Assembly: GCA_030549495.1 (NCBI GenBank)
Contig: JAUIRK010000903.1
Coordinates: 124,001-188,000 of the forward strand
Direction of reading: 5' to 3'
DNA length: 64,000 nucleotides
Source of the DNA: Nectonema munidae
Lineage: Eukaryota; Nematomorpha; Nectonematoida; Nectonematidae
The notes below the pieces were generated by a model. It ran no database searches. It was not told where the DNA came from and worked only from the letters and a program-made list of their open reading frames with translations. Below are positions 47,340 to 58,400 of this stretch, piece by piece; within the stretch, counting starts at the first letter, position 1, and every line of letters starts with the position of its first letter. The translations under genes were made by a program, and so were the position numbers.

Positions 47340-48985
47340 GAACTTACATATGAAACGCTTATCAAAAAGGTGGAAGAAACATTTGCTATTAAAGAAAGGA
47401 TTCCGCTGAAATATTTTGATGAGGATGTCGAAGATTATGTTGATATAGAAGAAGAGAATTGGAAGATCATTTTCGAAAATAAAGTGATAAAAATAAGAGT
47501 CTTAGTTGAAGAATTTAGTAGCATTCAATTCGAAACCAAAAATAAACTTGATATAAGTTTTGAAACTTCGTCAATCGAAAGTGTTTCAGCCTGTAATTCT
47601 GATAACATCATGCCGGTTTAAAGCAATGAAGAGCTGTCACTTTTTTTGACCATCGTATTATAATAACTTTTGTTCTGTTTTTAGAAATTCTTGGCCTAAG
47701 ATATTTACATTTCCTAAATCACTTCTTCAAAAAGCTGTCATGAAAAAATTGTCTCTCAAAAAATGTTGTCTAAGAAAGATATTTCGAAAATTTTAGATGG
47801 TGTATACATTTACAGCACTCAATTTAAAGGAGGATTGTAAGTTTTTCATTCAAACTTTTGAGTAAATCTACAAAATTTTTATTTTTGACAGATATCCTTC
47901 TTCTGTTATGTACAAGCATATAGTTGATGCATTATTTGTAGCGTTTCCAAATTTGTCTGGAGAAACCAATTTACCCCTGAAGCAAAAAAGGTAAAATACT
48001 TTTTTTCTTGAAACAAACATATATCATTTATTTTTAAGGTTTTTTGGAAGGAACGTTTGAAGTATAAATAGGGTAACGAAAAAAAACGCAAGATTGCTTT
48101 CTTAAAGAAGTGCAGTTGCGAAAAACGAAAAAAAGCTGTGTTATTCCTTTTTCTGGGAAATCAGCGTTTGGCATGAAAAATTATTTACCCAATGAAATAA
48201 TCCCCCACGAAGAAGTGTGGATATGGACTCATAAAATATGGCTCAAGAGTGAGCTTACTAAAACGAATCGTGATTCTCTGCAAATTGAAATACGAATGAA
48301 AATAACCTTTGCACACAGAAGACAAGAAGTCGTTAACAATTTTATATCTATTGATGACTATCCGTTTTTAAAAGAATATGATGAAGTAAAAATTTTTTCC
48401 TATTTTTTTAGTAAATTTTTTTTCTACATTCTTTTGGGTTGTGTGGGAGATTGATGATCTCCTTTAAACAGAATTGGAAGAATATTATGAGCCTTTTAGA
48501 AGGTTAATGAAGTCTAATATTCTCTCTAACGCGCATCGTTTTGACTTGAATACAGGCGGTTTCTTGAATATTGATAGCCATGATAGAGGTTTGTTATGAC
48601 GTTATTTTACTTGATAATTATTTAATGATTTTTTTTTAGATATAAAAATTATGAAGACAATATTCATGTCATCTAGAATCTGTGGAGAAAATATTGAGAG
48701 AATAATTTTCAAAGATGAAGATATACGTGAGAAAAATATTTGAATTTTACTAAAGCGAAGTCTTTTGTCTTATGAAAAAAATTCGTTTTATTTATTTTTG
48801 GAAAATGTAATGTTTTGCTCTACGGCTAATTTTCTGGATGCTTTTGTTGGATTGATCTCTTCTATTTACATCAGGGGCGCACATCCTCAAAATTATTGGG
48901 AGGGGGCGAAATTTTTTGTTGCAATTTTCAAAATTAGTGGTCTGGAAATACCACGGGAGACCAAATATTCAAGCAATCCTTTAAA
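47340..48985 (+). mobile_element. Two-gene DNA element, gene 2: PB1/SAMD3-like protein
   Basis: Starting right after Tigger 2: ELTYETLIKKVEETFAIKER, YFDEDVEDYVDIEEENWKII and VIKIRVLVEEF, a PB1-like fold (the acidic D-E-D-V-D loop is clear). Then DALFVAFPNLSGET, VFWKERLKYK, FGMKNYLPNEIIPHEEVWIW, RMKITFAHRRQEVVNNFISI and DDYPFLKEYDE. This order matches proteins annotated SAMD3-like that are multi-copy in fish and invertebrates. Candidate short GT-AG introns lie at 47837-47891, 47991-48038, 48386-48471 and 48589-48639. The last part reads CSTANFLDAFVGLISSIYI. Several breaks are present. In relatives this type of gene often lies beside gene 1, which is why I treat them as one element. Confidence 0.6.
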
Positions 48986-49629
48986 ATAGAGTGTATTCAG
49001 CGCATACCTAAAGTCCTAAATTTATAAGACTACTTTATATTTTTTTACAAATTTGGTGAATTTAAATACTATACTTCCAGCGAAAATATTGTAATTAAGT
49101 TTGCAGAATATACACTAGTTTAAAAAAATCCAAAATTGCTAGAGGGTGGAATAGGCTTTTCATTTGAAAAATAAGGTAGTCTACCAGGCACATTACAGGA
49201 ATTGATGAAAGGATATTTGATTCATAGAGAAAACAAATAACTGAAGGTTATATAGTTTTATATGAGTGAATGTAGTCTAAAGGCAAAGAGTCTAACAGAC
49301 ACCTTGCGATGTTTATATGAAAAAATGTGATTGATTCAAAGGCAAGGGTATAAAATGAAGTTATGATTGTGCAAACAAAAAATTAAGATCGCATTATTTC
49401 ATTTTACTCAGCATCATTCAAAAATAGTTAAAAAGCTAAATTGATACAAGCTACAAAAATCTACATAAAGTAAAATAGCTTAACATTTTGCAATGATTTG
49501 CCTTTTATAATAACTTTTAAGGAAAAAAAGTCTATCAAAAAAAGTTATAGAGCCTTAACAAAAACTAAAATTTTTTTTAGAGTATAACAAGTTTTTTGAA
49601 AACTAATTTGACGTATCCCCTACAGCATA

Positions 49630-49745
49630 CTCTATGGGTGGCATGACAGGTTGGTTGAGATGAAGCCTCTGGATTCGATTCCTCATCGATACGAATTTTT
49701 AGAACTACTTGGCATAGCTTTTTCTTCCTTGTTCAAAGAAAATCT
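49630..49745 (+). mobile_element. tRNA-derived SINE fragment 2
   Basis: A B-box-like GGATTCGATTCC lies at 49671-49682 and GACAGGTTGGTTGAGA about 35 bases upstream, similar in sequence and spacing to the SINE at 13081. It sits between two copies of the gene 2 C-terminal block. Confidence 0.45.
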
Positions 49746-49799
49746 TGAAAAGATAATATTGTTTGAAGAAAGTTAACTTTACTTCAATGAAAATTTCCC

Positions 49800-50110
49800 G
49801 ATACTTTTAGTTGTTGGAGATCAGCTTTCATCAAAGAAAAAAAGGATTTTGTTTAAGAATTGAAGGAAAAAACATTTTTATATGCGATTCTTTTTTGGAT
49901 CTATTTGTTGGATTATTCATTTCTATTTATTGTTTTAATTTGGAGTATCCCAGTGGTATAAAGAAGACTCTATCCTTTGTTCAAAATATTTTTTTGGAAT
50001 CAAAGATACGGAAAAAGAATACCAAAAAATACTTGGCGTGTATTATAAAATTGAAAAGGAAAGAAAATGAAATATTTTTATCATGTTATATTTCAATAAA
50101 GCTCATTTTT
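49800..50110 (+). pseudogene. Second copy of the gene 2 C-terminal block
   Basis: It reads SFLDLFVGLFISIYCFNLEY then PSGIKKTLSFVQNIFLE, matching the family C-terminus (-FNIQYP-GL-KTL-FIQ) and also the shorter block FLDAFVGLISSIYI at 48835. Having both within 1 kb suggests a partial duplication or two overlapping insertions. Confidence 0.55.
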
Positions 50111-50354
50111 TTTGTCTTTTTTTAATAATGTTCTTTTTAATTTTTATTTTAAACAATTTAAATTCTGTGTAAAATTTTTAGTTAGCAAACCCCATTTTTG
50201 GCTTTTGGGGGGAAGAAGGGGGAGAGAGCGATATGTTCTCTTCACCACATTCCGCCTTCTAAATGTGCCTCTTAGATTTAGATACATTTTCCCAAAAGAG
50301 GAGTTCGTTGAATCAAATAAATTTTTACTTCAGTTAGAAAAGTTACGAATTTAA

Positions 50355-51125
50355 ATAGTTTTGCCTCTAATGTATATAGTTATCAAATTAGTGAACCAAA
50401 CGACTTTTTTCTAATTATTCATGCATCACTAGTTCGTGTGGGAAAATCTGGACAAGAGCGTTTACTAAAAAAGTTAGTAAATGCAACTTACTTTTTTTCT
50501 CAGTGCAGGCAACAGAGAGGGGAAATATAAGTTTCAGGGATTAAAAATCTTGTCTAAAGATCGGGCCTTTTTAAAAGAGAAAACTTAACATGGTATCTTA
50601 TCAATAATAATATTAATAATAATTTGGAAAAGTAATTATACAATAATTTTTTAGGTAAATTATTGAAGGATTTATAGTTCAACTTTTGTTGCGGCTAGTT
50701 ATAACAAGGCTTTAAATAATAGATAGTTATAACAAGGCTGTCTGTCAAGAGCGTACTGTATATGGAAATATAAAGAGTCGACAATAGCAATTTAATCAGG
50801 CCATTTTACTGGCAAAACTACAGAAAATAATTTTATGGCAGAAAATTTTGCATTAAAATGTAATTATCATGAATTTAGTTGAATAGCTTTCTAGGCAAAA
50901 ATATTTTTTTAGACAACTGATTGCGATCTCATTATTAGAAACTTTAAATTTATATGGAACTTTTATAAAAATAAAAAAATGTTTGTGGCCAATATTTGTT
51001 TTTTTATTTAACAAATATACTTTATAAATTTAGAAATGTGATATTTATTTTCTTGTACATTATTTTAGTACACTTTATTAGAAGGTGATTAATATTCATA
51101 GAAGGACGATGATAAAAGTATAAAA
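50355..51125. other. No gene seen
   Basis: AT-rich intronic spacer with a short local repeat (AGTTATAACAAGGCT twice, 50697-50740). Confidence 0.5.
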
Positions 51126-51129
51126 TGAG

Positions 51130-51322
51130 CTTGGAAGTTTGAAGTTAAACTGAAAATCGATGATGAAGAAAGATTGCATCAAAGTTGGATTAAAGCCCGA
51201 AGATGCGGAAGATAAAATCAAGTGGAATTTAGTTACCAAATCTTGGAAGAAAAGTCAGTAACCCTTCGTAAGAGGGAAAAAATATTGACTATAAAAAATG
51301 ATGATCATGATGATGATTAATA
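51130..51322 (+). pseudogene. LINE 3' end with GATGATG tail
   Basis: The plus strand reads KKDCIKVGLKPEDAEDKIKW (consensus VGL-E-DALDR-KW), then GAGGGAAAAAATATTGACTA and GATGATCATGATGATGAT. The same non-coding tail follows the LINE fragment at 25090-25140. Confidence 0.65.
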
Positions 51323-51573
51323 TTTTTTGATGTGTTTAAATTTTGAGTCTTTTCGTAATGTCCCAAATAAAAAATTACCCCGTTCTCAGAAAATGATATC
51401 AATACAGCGTGATGTCACAACAATAAAAGTTTGCAAAATGATAGGCATCATTAATAAACCCGAATCATACATAATCACATATATGGTTATTAAATTTGCA
51501 CGAAACAACACATATAATAATGAGATAAGCATATATTTGACATAAGAAAGAGAACAAACGAAAGTGTATTTAC

Positions 51574-51669
51574 GTCATGAGCTTTGAAACCAAACTTTAT
51601 ATTGGATTTCTTTAAAAATTCAACAAAGTTAATACTAGTACCATCTGCAAAGGCTACCAAGTCAGCATT
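51574..51669 (-). CDS. WD40-repeat protein, penultimate exon
   Basis: The minus strand shows acceptor CTTTCTGTTTTTAG, 32 codons, then donor GTAAATAC. The peptide NADLVAFADGTSINFVEFLK then KSNIKFGFKAHD looks like the end of one WD40 blade and the loop with conserved His before the next. It begins and ends at codon boundaries, so it joins in frame to the exon at 32987-33136, giving KFGFKAHD-AQVKTICF. Earlier exons were not found between here and 64000 and probably lie beyond the window. Confidence is limited by its small size. Confidence 0.65.
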
Positions 51670-52132
51670 CTAAAAACAGAAAGTTAAAGTTGAGAGTAGG
51701 TTAGCAATAACAATATGGTTTTCAATATCTTTGCATATTTGGAGCACCCCGAGAAATCGCCGTTAACATAAAAACAACAAAACTAGTCAAAATGTATCAG
51801 TTTATTAGCTCTAATTGAATTTTTATTGTGCTTTGAAATCATTGAGTGATATTTTTTAAATATTTCAATTGTTCATTTTTTGTGTTATTTGTTATTGTAG
51901 GCATTTTGTATTTTTCCTGTTTTTATATCCTTATTATAAATAAATATATGAAATATACAATATACACTTCGTATACAAATATTAATTTAGAAATTTGCAT
52001 ATATAGTGCAAAAAAATTCCACAATAAAACTCGTTTTTTTTGAAAACCCCAAGGTTTTTTAGAACACTGATTGTATCTCATCAGGCAAAAAAGCGCTCCA
52101 TTTTATGAGAGAAAAAAGAGGCGAGATTAAAT

Positions 52133-52260
52133 AATTTGAAATAAAACTACATTAACCCATAATATCCGAGGAAAAGAATTTGAAATAAAACTACATTAAC
52201 CCATAATATCCGAGGAAAAGCCGACGCCATCAAGTAATTTGAAATAAAACTAGATTAACC
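52133..52260. repeat. 44-bp tandem repeat, about 2.5 units
   Basis: The unit begins AATTTGAAATAAAACTACAT and ends CCGAGGAAAAG. Units start at 52133 and 52177, and a partial unit at 52236 follows a short GC-richer insert. Confidence 0.9.
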
Positions 52261-52318
52261 GGTTAAAAGGAGAGTCGACTTTATAAAAATATGATCGTCT
52301 GTGTTTATAATTTCTTGT

Positions 52319-52488
52319 CTGCTTTACATTAGATATCGTCTGATTATTATGATCGTTAACGTCTTAATTCATTTTATCCCAGAAAATGAAGACGATATTA
52401 AGTATTTTGATGAAAAACTACCTTCAAATAGGGAAATTGTTTGCGTCTTAATGACCTGAATGACGGGACGATATCACATGTAAAACAG
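52319..52488. repeat. MITE-like inverted-repeat element
   Basis: TGCTTTACATTAGATATCGTC at the left pairs with GACGATATCACATGTAAAACA at the right (about 21-bp arms, few mismatches). Inside the arms further words (GTCTTAAT, GACGATAT) recur inverted. No coding capacity. About 170 bases in all. Confidence 0.6.
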
Positions 52489-52489
52489 A

Positions 52490-54475
52490 AAGCCTGTTTA
52501 TAGATGGGCGATTTTTAAATTTCATTAGGCATAACTGTGGCTGGAAGAAACATTATGCATGCAGATGCATGTTTTTGTATATTATACACTTTAGCAAGTT
52601 CACATATACATTACACATAAGAATAAATAGTCAGATATAATCTATCAAGCTATTATTACACTTTACAATTTCAGTAATATGGGTATCATGATGTTCTCTA
52701 CAAGATAAAGAGGTAAACACTAAAATAAATAATTTATTGAGGACACATTTTTAAAATGTAAAACAAACAATAAACAACTATTACTACACTATTTAGTGTT
52801 CATCTCTTTATTTTATCACTAATTTAATGGGCCACCTTCAGCACCAGATTTCTATCTCTAGAAGAGATGACTCTATCATGCAGTCTGCAATATTGCCAGA
52901 AAAGAAAATTGTCAATAGAAAACATCTGCTGTGTGAATAATCCACACTATTAGGATACACTTTATTTTTCTGAAAGTGACACTCCCAGACATCTCACCCA
53001 CTTTTTGCGGAACAATTCACTCACATCATTCTAATAATATTTAACATTTTGTTATCTTGCTTTTGCTTTTCTCCATCCAATATAAATATGTCTTCAAAAA
53101 GAAGAGCTACAACTAATGGAATTCTAAAAGGTCAGAAGAAATAATCGTTTGCTCAATAATTGCCAAAAAAGCCAGAGAAGTAAGATACAGTATTTATATC
53201 AGTATTGAAAACATGGTATATATGCAATTCTAAACGGTCAGAAGAAATTATCTTGGTCCATAAAAATGCTGCGAATAGGTATATTTTAACTATTTTGAAA
53301 CTAACTCCAAAACTAAATCTAGCCTGAAATTTTATTCTATTTTCTCCACTCTATTATTTTCTGAAGGAGTTTTTTCTAATGGGGTTTTCATTTTATTGTA
53401 GATATAATTTCGGTAAATATGTTCCAACTATTTTTCTCGACTATCTGTGCCTTTACTGGCTTACCTACGACATTTTGTAATCTGATTATATCAAGTTATA
53501 TTCATATTTTGGTGTGTTTGTTTGCCACATGCTAATAAGATTCAATGTGTTATATTTCTTCTAATAAAGGAAAGCTTTCTTAATTATTAAGTTTTCTATT
53601 TTTAAATGAGTTAATTGTTACAACTTGGGGAATATAGTTAGTTGAATCATTTGACAAGTACAAGATCTTGCCTAATTTGTCCAGATTGTTTGATCAGACG
53701 CTTTTTGGCGCCAAATTATTGACTATAACATTTTTATCTAAGAAAACCAATACCATTCATTAACTAAATATATTCTAAGTAATTTATAAAGGCATTTGAT
53801 TTTTTTTCTAAAAATTTTCTACTCATAAACTGAGCTTTGATCTTTTACTAGGTATTAAATTTGTAAAATAAAAAAAGTTCATTCTTTATTTTATTGAATT
53901 TTTGGATGAGTTGTATTTTTATTTTGAATATTTACAAAGTTACACACTAAAAAGAGTGTCTATAAATTTATTTTTAATCCAACAATTATGAATAACTGTT
54001 TTGAAACCGGAGTGAGAGTCGCAATAATTATTACGTTTCCGATTCCGACTCCTTATCAAAAGGTCCGAGTCCAAACCTTTTTAAGAGTGAAAACTTGTCA
54101 CACGAAACATTAACATTATTGTTATCTTTTAGAGAAGCAAAAAAAGACTTATCAAATACAAATGCAGATCATCTTGGTTTAAAAGACGGATAGCCTTTTC
54201 AAATATTGAACGATGAACATTTGCAAAACTTAGATACAGATTCTGAAAGTTAACTTAATGAACTTTTTTTGAACTTATATACACAATGAAAAAAGATGCT
54301 AAGCTTTTTGACGTTTACAATTTTAAATATGCAAGTCCATATATAATACAACGTATTATTATGCTATTTTTACATATTTTTTTAGATCTATAAAACTGTT
54401 CCCTAAAATGCAAAATACACATCTTATCAAATACAAAATGAAGTTTTAGACATTTTATCGATTTAGTAATTTAAA
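52490..54475. other. No gene supported
   Basis: AT-rich. Includes a weak stem (AAAGAGGTAAACACTAAA at about 52709, inverted near 52795) and a CCGATTCCGACTCC word near 54041. Confidence 0.45.
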
Positions 54476-54479
54476 AAAT

Positions 54480-54960
54480 CGTCGAAGAAATAAATTCTAA
54501 TGATGCCATTTTTTGTGCCTTATGGCAGACGAAACAAGAGATGTCGAAAGCAAGGAAAACATTCCTATAGTAAGCTTTTTGATTGCGATGGAAAAAACAC
54601 TCAATTTAAAATCAGAAGCTCTTGCTGTCACCCTATTGACTACTTTAGATAAACTGAAGATCACCTCGAACAAAATAATTGCTCAGTGCTATGATGGCGA
54701 TAATAGTATGTCGGGTATTATTAGAGGATTTTATGTTATCGAAAATTTATATTATTTTCGATAACGGGAAAAAAATGGGGTTCAAGCTATAATATCAAGA
54801 AAATTAAAGAGATACATTCCTTATATTCATTGTTTCAGTCACCAAGTTGGTCTTGCTATTGGAGTTTTATGAAAAATCTTCTGATAATAATATTGCTGTT
54901 GGAATTATATTAAATATGAAAAAGCCACGATTTGTGTTTGTACACAATGGTCAAGAAAAT
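54480..54960 (+). mobile_element. hAT transposase fragment (ZMYM/TTF-like group)
   Basis: The 83-codon frame reads CLMADETRDVESKENIPIVS, a first-Asp block (ADETRDVS), and ends IIAQCYDGDNSMSGIIRGF, the CYDGA-NMSG block around the second Asp. One frame over it continues GVQAIISRKLKRYIPYIHCF and SHQVGLAI (consensus YVHC-SHRLNL). The N-terminus and dimerisation region were not found. Confidence 0.75.
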
Positions 54961-55415
54961 TTTAGAATTGTTATTGACAGCTAATGAATATTCATAAGTA
55001 AATGTTAAAAAATTTTACTTTATATAACTTTTTCACATTTTTAGAAAATAAATGGAGATATTAATGCATTTTTTACACTTATTGATGTCACGCTTCAAGA
55101 AATAATACTTTTTTTCTGAAATTAAATACTTCTTATTGTGCAAAAGCTACAGTGCTTATCTCCTTGTAAGTGACTGCTTATACTACTTTCAATTCTGAGC
55201 CATTAAATGCGAATTTGTTCATTCATGCTACGTAAATGATTAAATTTTTTTATAATGATTTAATTAAACTTTATCGATAATTGTAGCCTATAACGTCTAA
55301 GAAAGTGTGTTGTGATTAATATATATTTTTTTATTATAGTTTTTCGGGTTTTAGCAAGAACTTTTTTATTGTTCAATTTACCATTTTTTCATAGATAAAA
55401 ATTTGTTCCAAAGAG

Positions 55416-58400
55416 ATGAAAAGACAAAAAATTTCAGATTATTATTTTAAATTTCAAAGTAACAAAGATCTAAATTGTACAGAAAAATTTTCTAACTCTA
55501 CTTCTTCAAAATCTTATGATTCAACAAAGATTTAACACTCTCTACAGACAAGTCTCCATCAACTGTCCAAATTTTCTCAAATCAAAAAAACTCTTCTAGC
55601 CCAGCAAATGATACTTTACCGTCAGGCATTGGTTCTAAAAGTAGTGGTCCTTCTCAATCAAATTTGAAAAGTTTTGAAAAAATTATATTTACTAGCAAGC
55701 ATACAAAGTCTTTTCAAAAGAATTGGCATGAAAAACACAAATGGATTACCTATAGTATAATTGAAAACAAAGTGTTCTGTTTTTCTTAAGTCAAACCTGC
55801 CTTAGCGACCCCCTGTATTAAACGACTCCCTGCCCATAACGACCTTTTTCTCTTCCTCCCAATGAAAATTTGACTGTTTTCACCCTGTATTTAACGACAC
55901 ACTGTCTAACGCGACCTTCGACCATGTTTTGCACTAAAATTTATTAAAAAAATCTGCATTAAACGACTATTTTGCAGACAGTTACATTTTAAACACACTT
56001 GAAAAAAATAGTGCAATTGTTGCACAGTAAGACTAGTAAAACTGAATTTCTTTTGTGACACATCATATGTCGTACATCAATACTTTGAACACAATCAATA
56101 TGACATGGATGAAATCAGCCTTATGATGAATAAAAGCTAAAAGATTTTCCTTGTTGATTTCTCATTATCAGCCATTTTTCATATCTTTTGTTCTTGTTGT
56201 TTTTTACGTAAGTTTATTGGTTACAAATTTCAATATAATAGTTAGATCATGTTTACATAGTAGGTAATATGTCGAAAAAAAGAACATCACTTGCTCTTCA
56301 ACAAAAGTACGATGTAATTAAACTTTTATTTTATTAGTGGCAGAGCAGTATATAAAATAGCTACTGAGATGGGTGTAGGTAAAACTCAAATCCAAACATT
56401 AGGAAAAAGGAAAGCACAAGTATTAGAAGATTATTCTAAATGTTGTGTGTCAACAGTTTCAAAAAGAAAAAACTATCTCACAGGTAATGAAGAGATAAAC
56501 ACTCTAACATACAGGGGGTTTATTGACGCTTTGGCTAGAGGCCTTCCAGTCAGTGGACCAATTCTCAAAACTAAAGCTTTGCTGAAGAACTTGGAAAATC
56601 GAATTTTAAAGCTTCAAATGGTTCGATAGTTTTTATGTGAAGGATGTCCATGTGGAAAACGATCAAAGGGAAGAATAACAATAGCACGTTGTGCCAGTAT
56701 GACTGGAGAAAAAATAAAACCTTTAGTGATTGCAAAAATCAAAGTCTCCTGATGTTTTTCAAAAGTGAAGTTGAGCTCTTTAACAGTGGAGTACTAGTTT
56801 AATAGAAAAGCTTAGATGAAAGATGAGATTTTTGAAGACTCGCTACAAAATTTTTATAGGAAAATGAAAGTTGGAAAAGGAACGTCCTTCTATTCATTGA
56901 TAATGCCCCTTGTCATCCGAATCTTAAGCTCAGTAACGTTAAAATTCAAGGGATAATTGAAGCAATGAAGTTAAAGTTTAGAAAACGACAAGTAAATGTT
57001 TTTTTAATTTTTTAATCTACTGAACAATCGCTAATTTTTCTATAGCTTTTCCATATAGTCAGACAAATGGACAGAGATGAATCAAGATGTATTAATGCAA
57101 GTCAGTCCTTAAAATCAACACAAATATTGGATGTAATTTTATTGTGTAGTGCAGAAGCATGGGGAGAAGTTGAAGAAAGCACAATCAAGAAATGCTTCAT
57201 AAAGGCCGGATTTCGCAAAGAAAACATTTCTGTGTGGAATCCTGAGATTGAAGAAGGAATACCTACTGCAGTGAAAAATTTAAGTAGAGATGTTTTCGGG
57301 GCTGAGTATGAAGCTGTTGCAAATATTGATAAAGACTTGTACACATGCGATGTTAAGAATAGCGTGTTTGACTTACCTGCAAAAGAAGCATTAAAAGAGA
57401 TCGAAAGAGAAAAAGAAGAGAGTTCTTTGGAAAGTGATGAAGAAGCAGAAGAAAGTGGCACATACTCTTTAAAAGAAGCAATAAAAATTGCGGATAAACT
57501 AAAAAAGTTTGCTCTTCATCATGGCTTAGGAAAAGCTCTGGAATACATGGTGAAAACAAGTTCTGAGGTTGACAAAATGTCAGCAAAAACCTTACAACAA
57601 AAAAGGATGACTGATTATTTTAAAGTTTAAATAAATTAATTTTAACTTTTATAATTGTGATTCAATCTTCTACGACATTTTGGTTTACAATTTATTGAAG
57701 TCAATATTTTGAAATATTTTCACTGTTTTTAACGACCACCTGTCTAATGCGACCAAAATTAGGTCTTACCTTGAATGGTCGTTTAATACAGGTTTGACTG
57801 TATCTTTTTTGGAAGAGAGCAAAAGGAAAAAGCTTTTACTCAATTCGGTTTTAATAATTGGCAAAAGCTGTAGGAGATAGGAAAAAAGGGTTGGATAAAC
57901 ATGCTCTTTCGAAGTCTCACATTGAGTCCATGCATAATTGGGAAAACTTTCAAAAAAAGACTGTTTTAATTTCTAGAATATTATGTCCATATCGTCCGGG
58001 ACTAGTTAAAAATAACAGAGAATATTTTAAAATTTTGATAGAGTACATTCGATACTTTTGTGTTCAAGAGATTGCTTTCAGAAGTGATAAAGAAAATGAT
58101 ACTAATTGTTTAAATTTAAAAAACAGTATTCAGTTCATGTCGACTTTTTGTCTAAAAGTGTAGTTAATGATTTTATGTCGTTGTTAGCAAAACAGGTAAG
58201 AAAATACATAACTAAAGAAATGGAAAAAGTTGAATTTTATTCTTTGATGATTGATGAATGTAGAGATGTTAGCCATCATGAATAACTTAATTTCTGCGTC
58301 AAATATGTCAAAAATTCTTGCACTGTTGAAAATCTTGTTGGTCTAGTTAGGCTTGAGAAAAACTGTGATTCTTCGCCCATATTTTTACAAGTTAAAAAAT

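Larger units (their letters stand above)
33137..51573 (-). other. Inferred 18.4-kb intron of the WD40 gene
   Basis: It is bounded on the minus strand by donor GTAAATAC (after 51574) and acceptor TTTTTTATCCTAG (before 33136), with both exon edges in phase 0. The interval is almost wholly repeats: two LINEs, a two-gene DNA element with a nested Tigger, SINEs and a LINE tail. Further small exons inside it cannot be excluded. Confidence 0.6.

Noticed and set aside
53440-53480. Possible upstream WD40 exon with donor GTAAGCC near 53460
   Set aside because: The only acceptor nearby gives a 17-base exon in the wrong phase for the next exon.
57102-57586. Minus-strand frames of 119 and 77 codons
   Set aside because: Shadows of the 187-codon Tigger 3 C-terminal frame on the plus strand.
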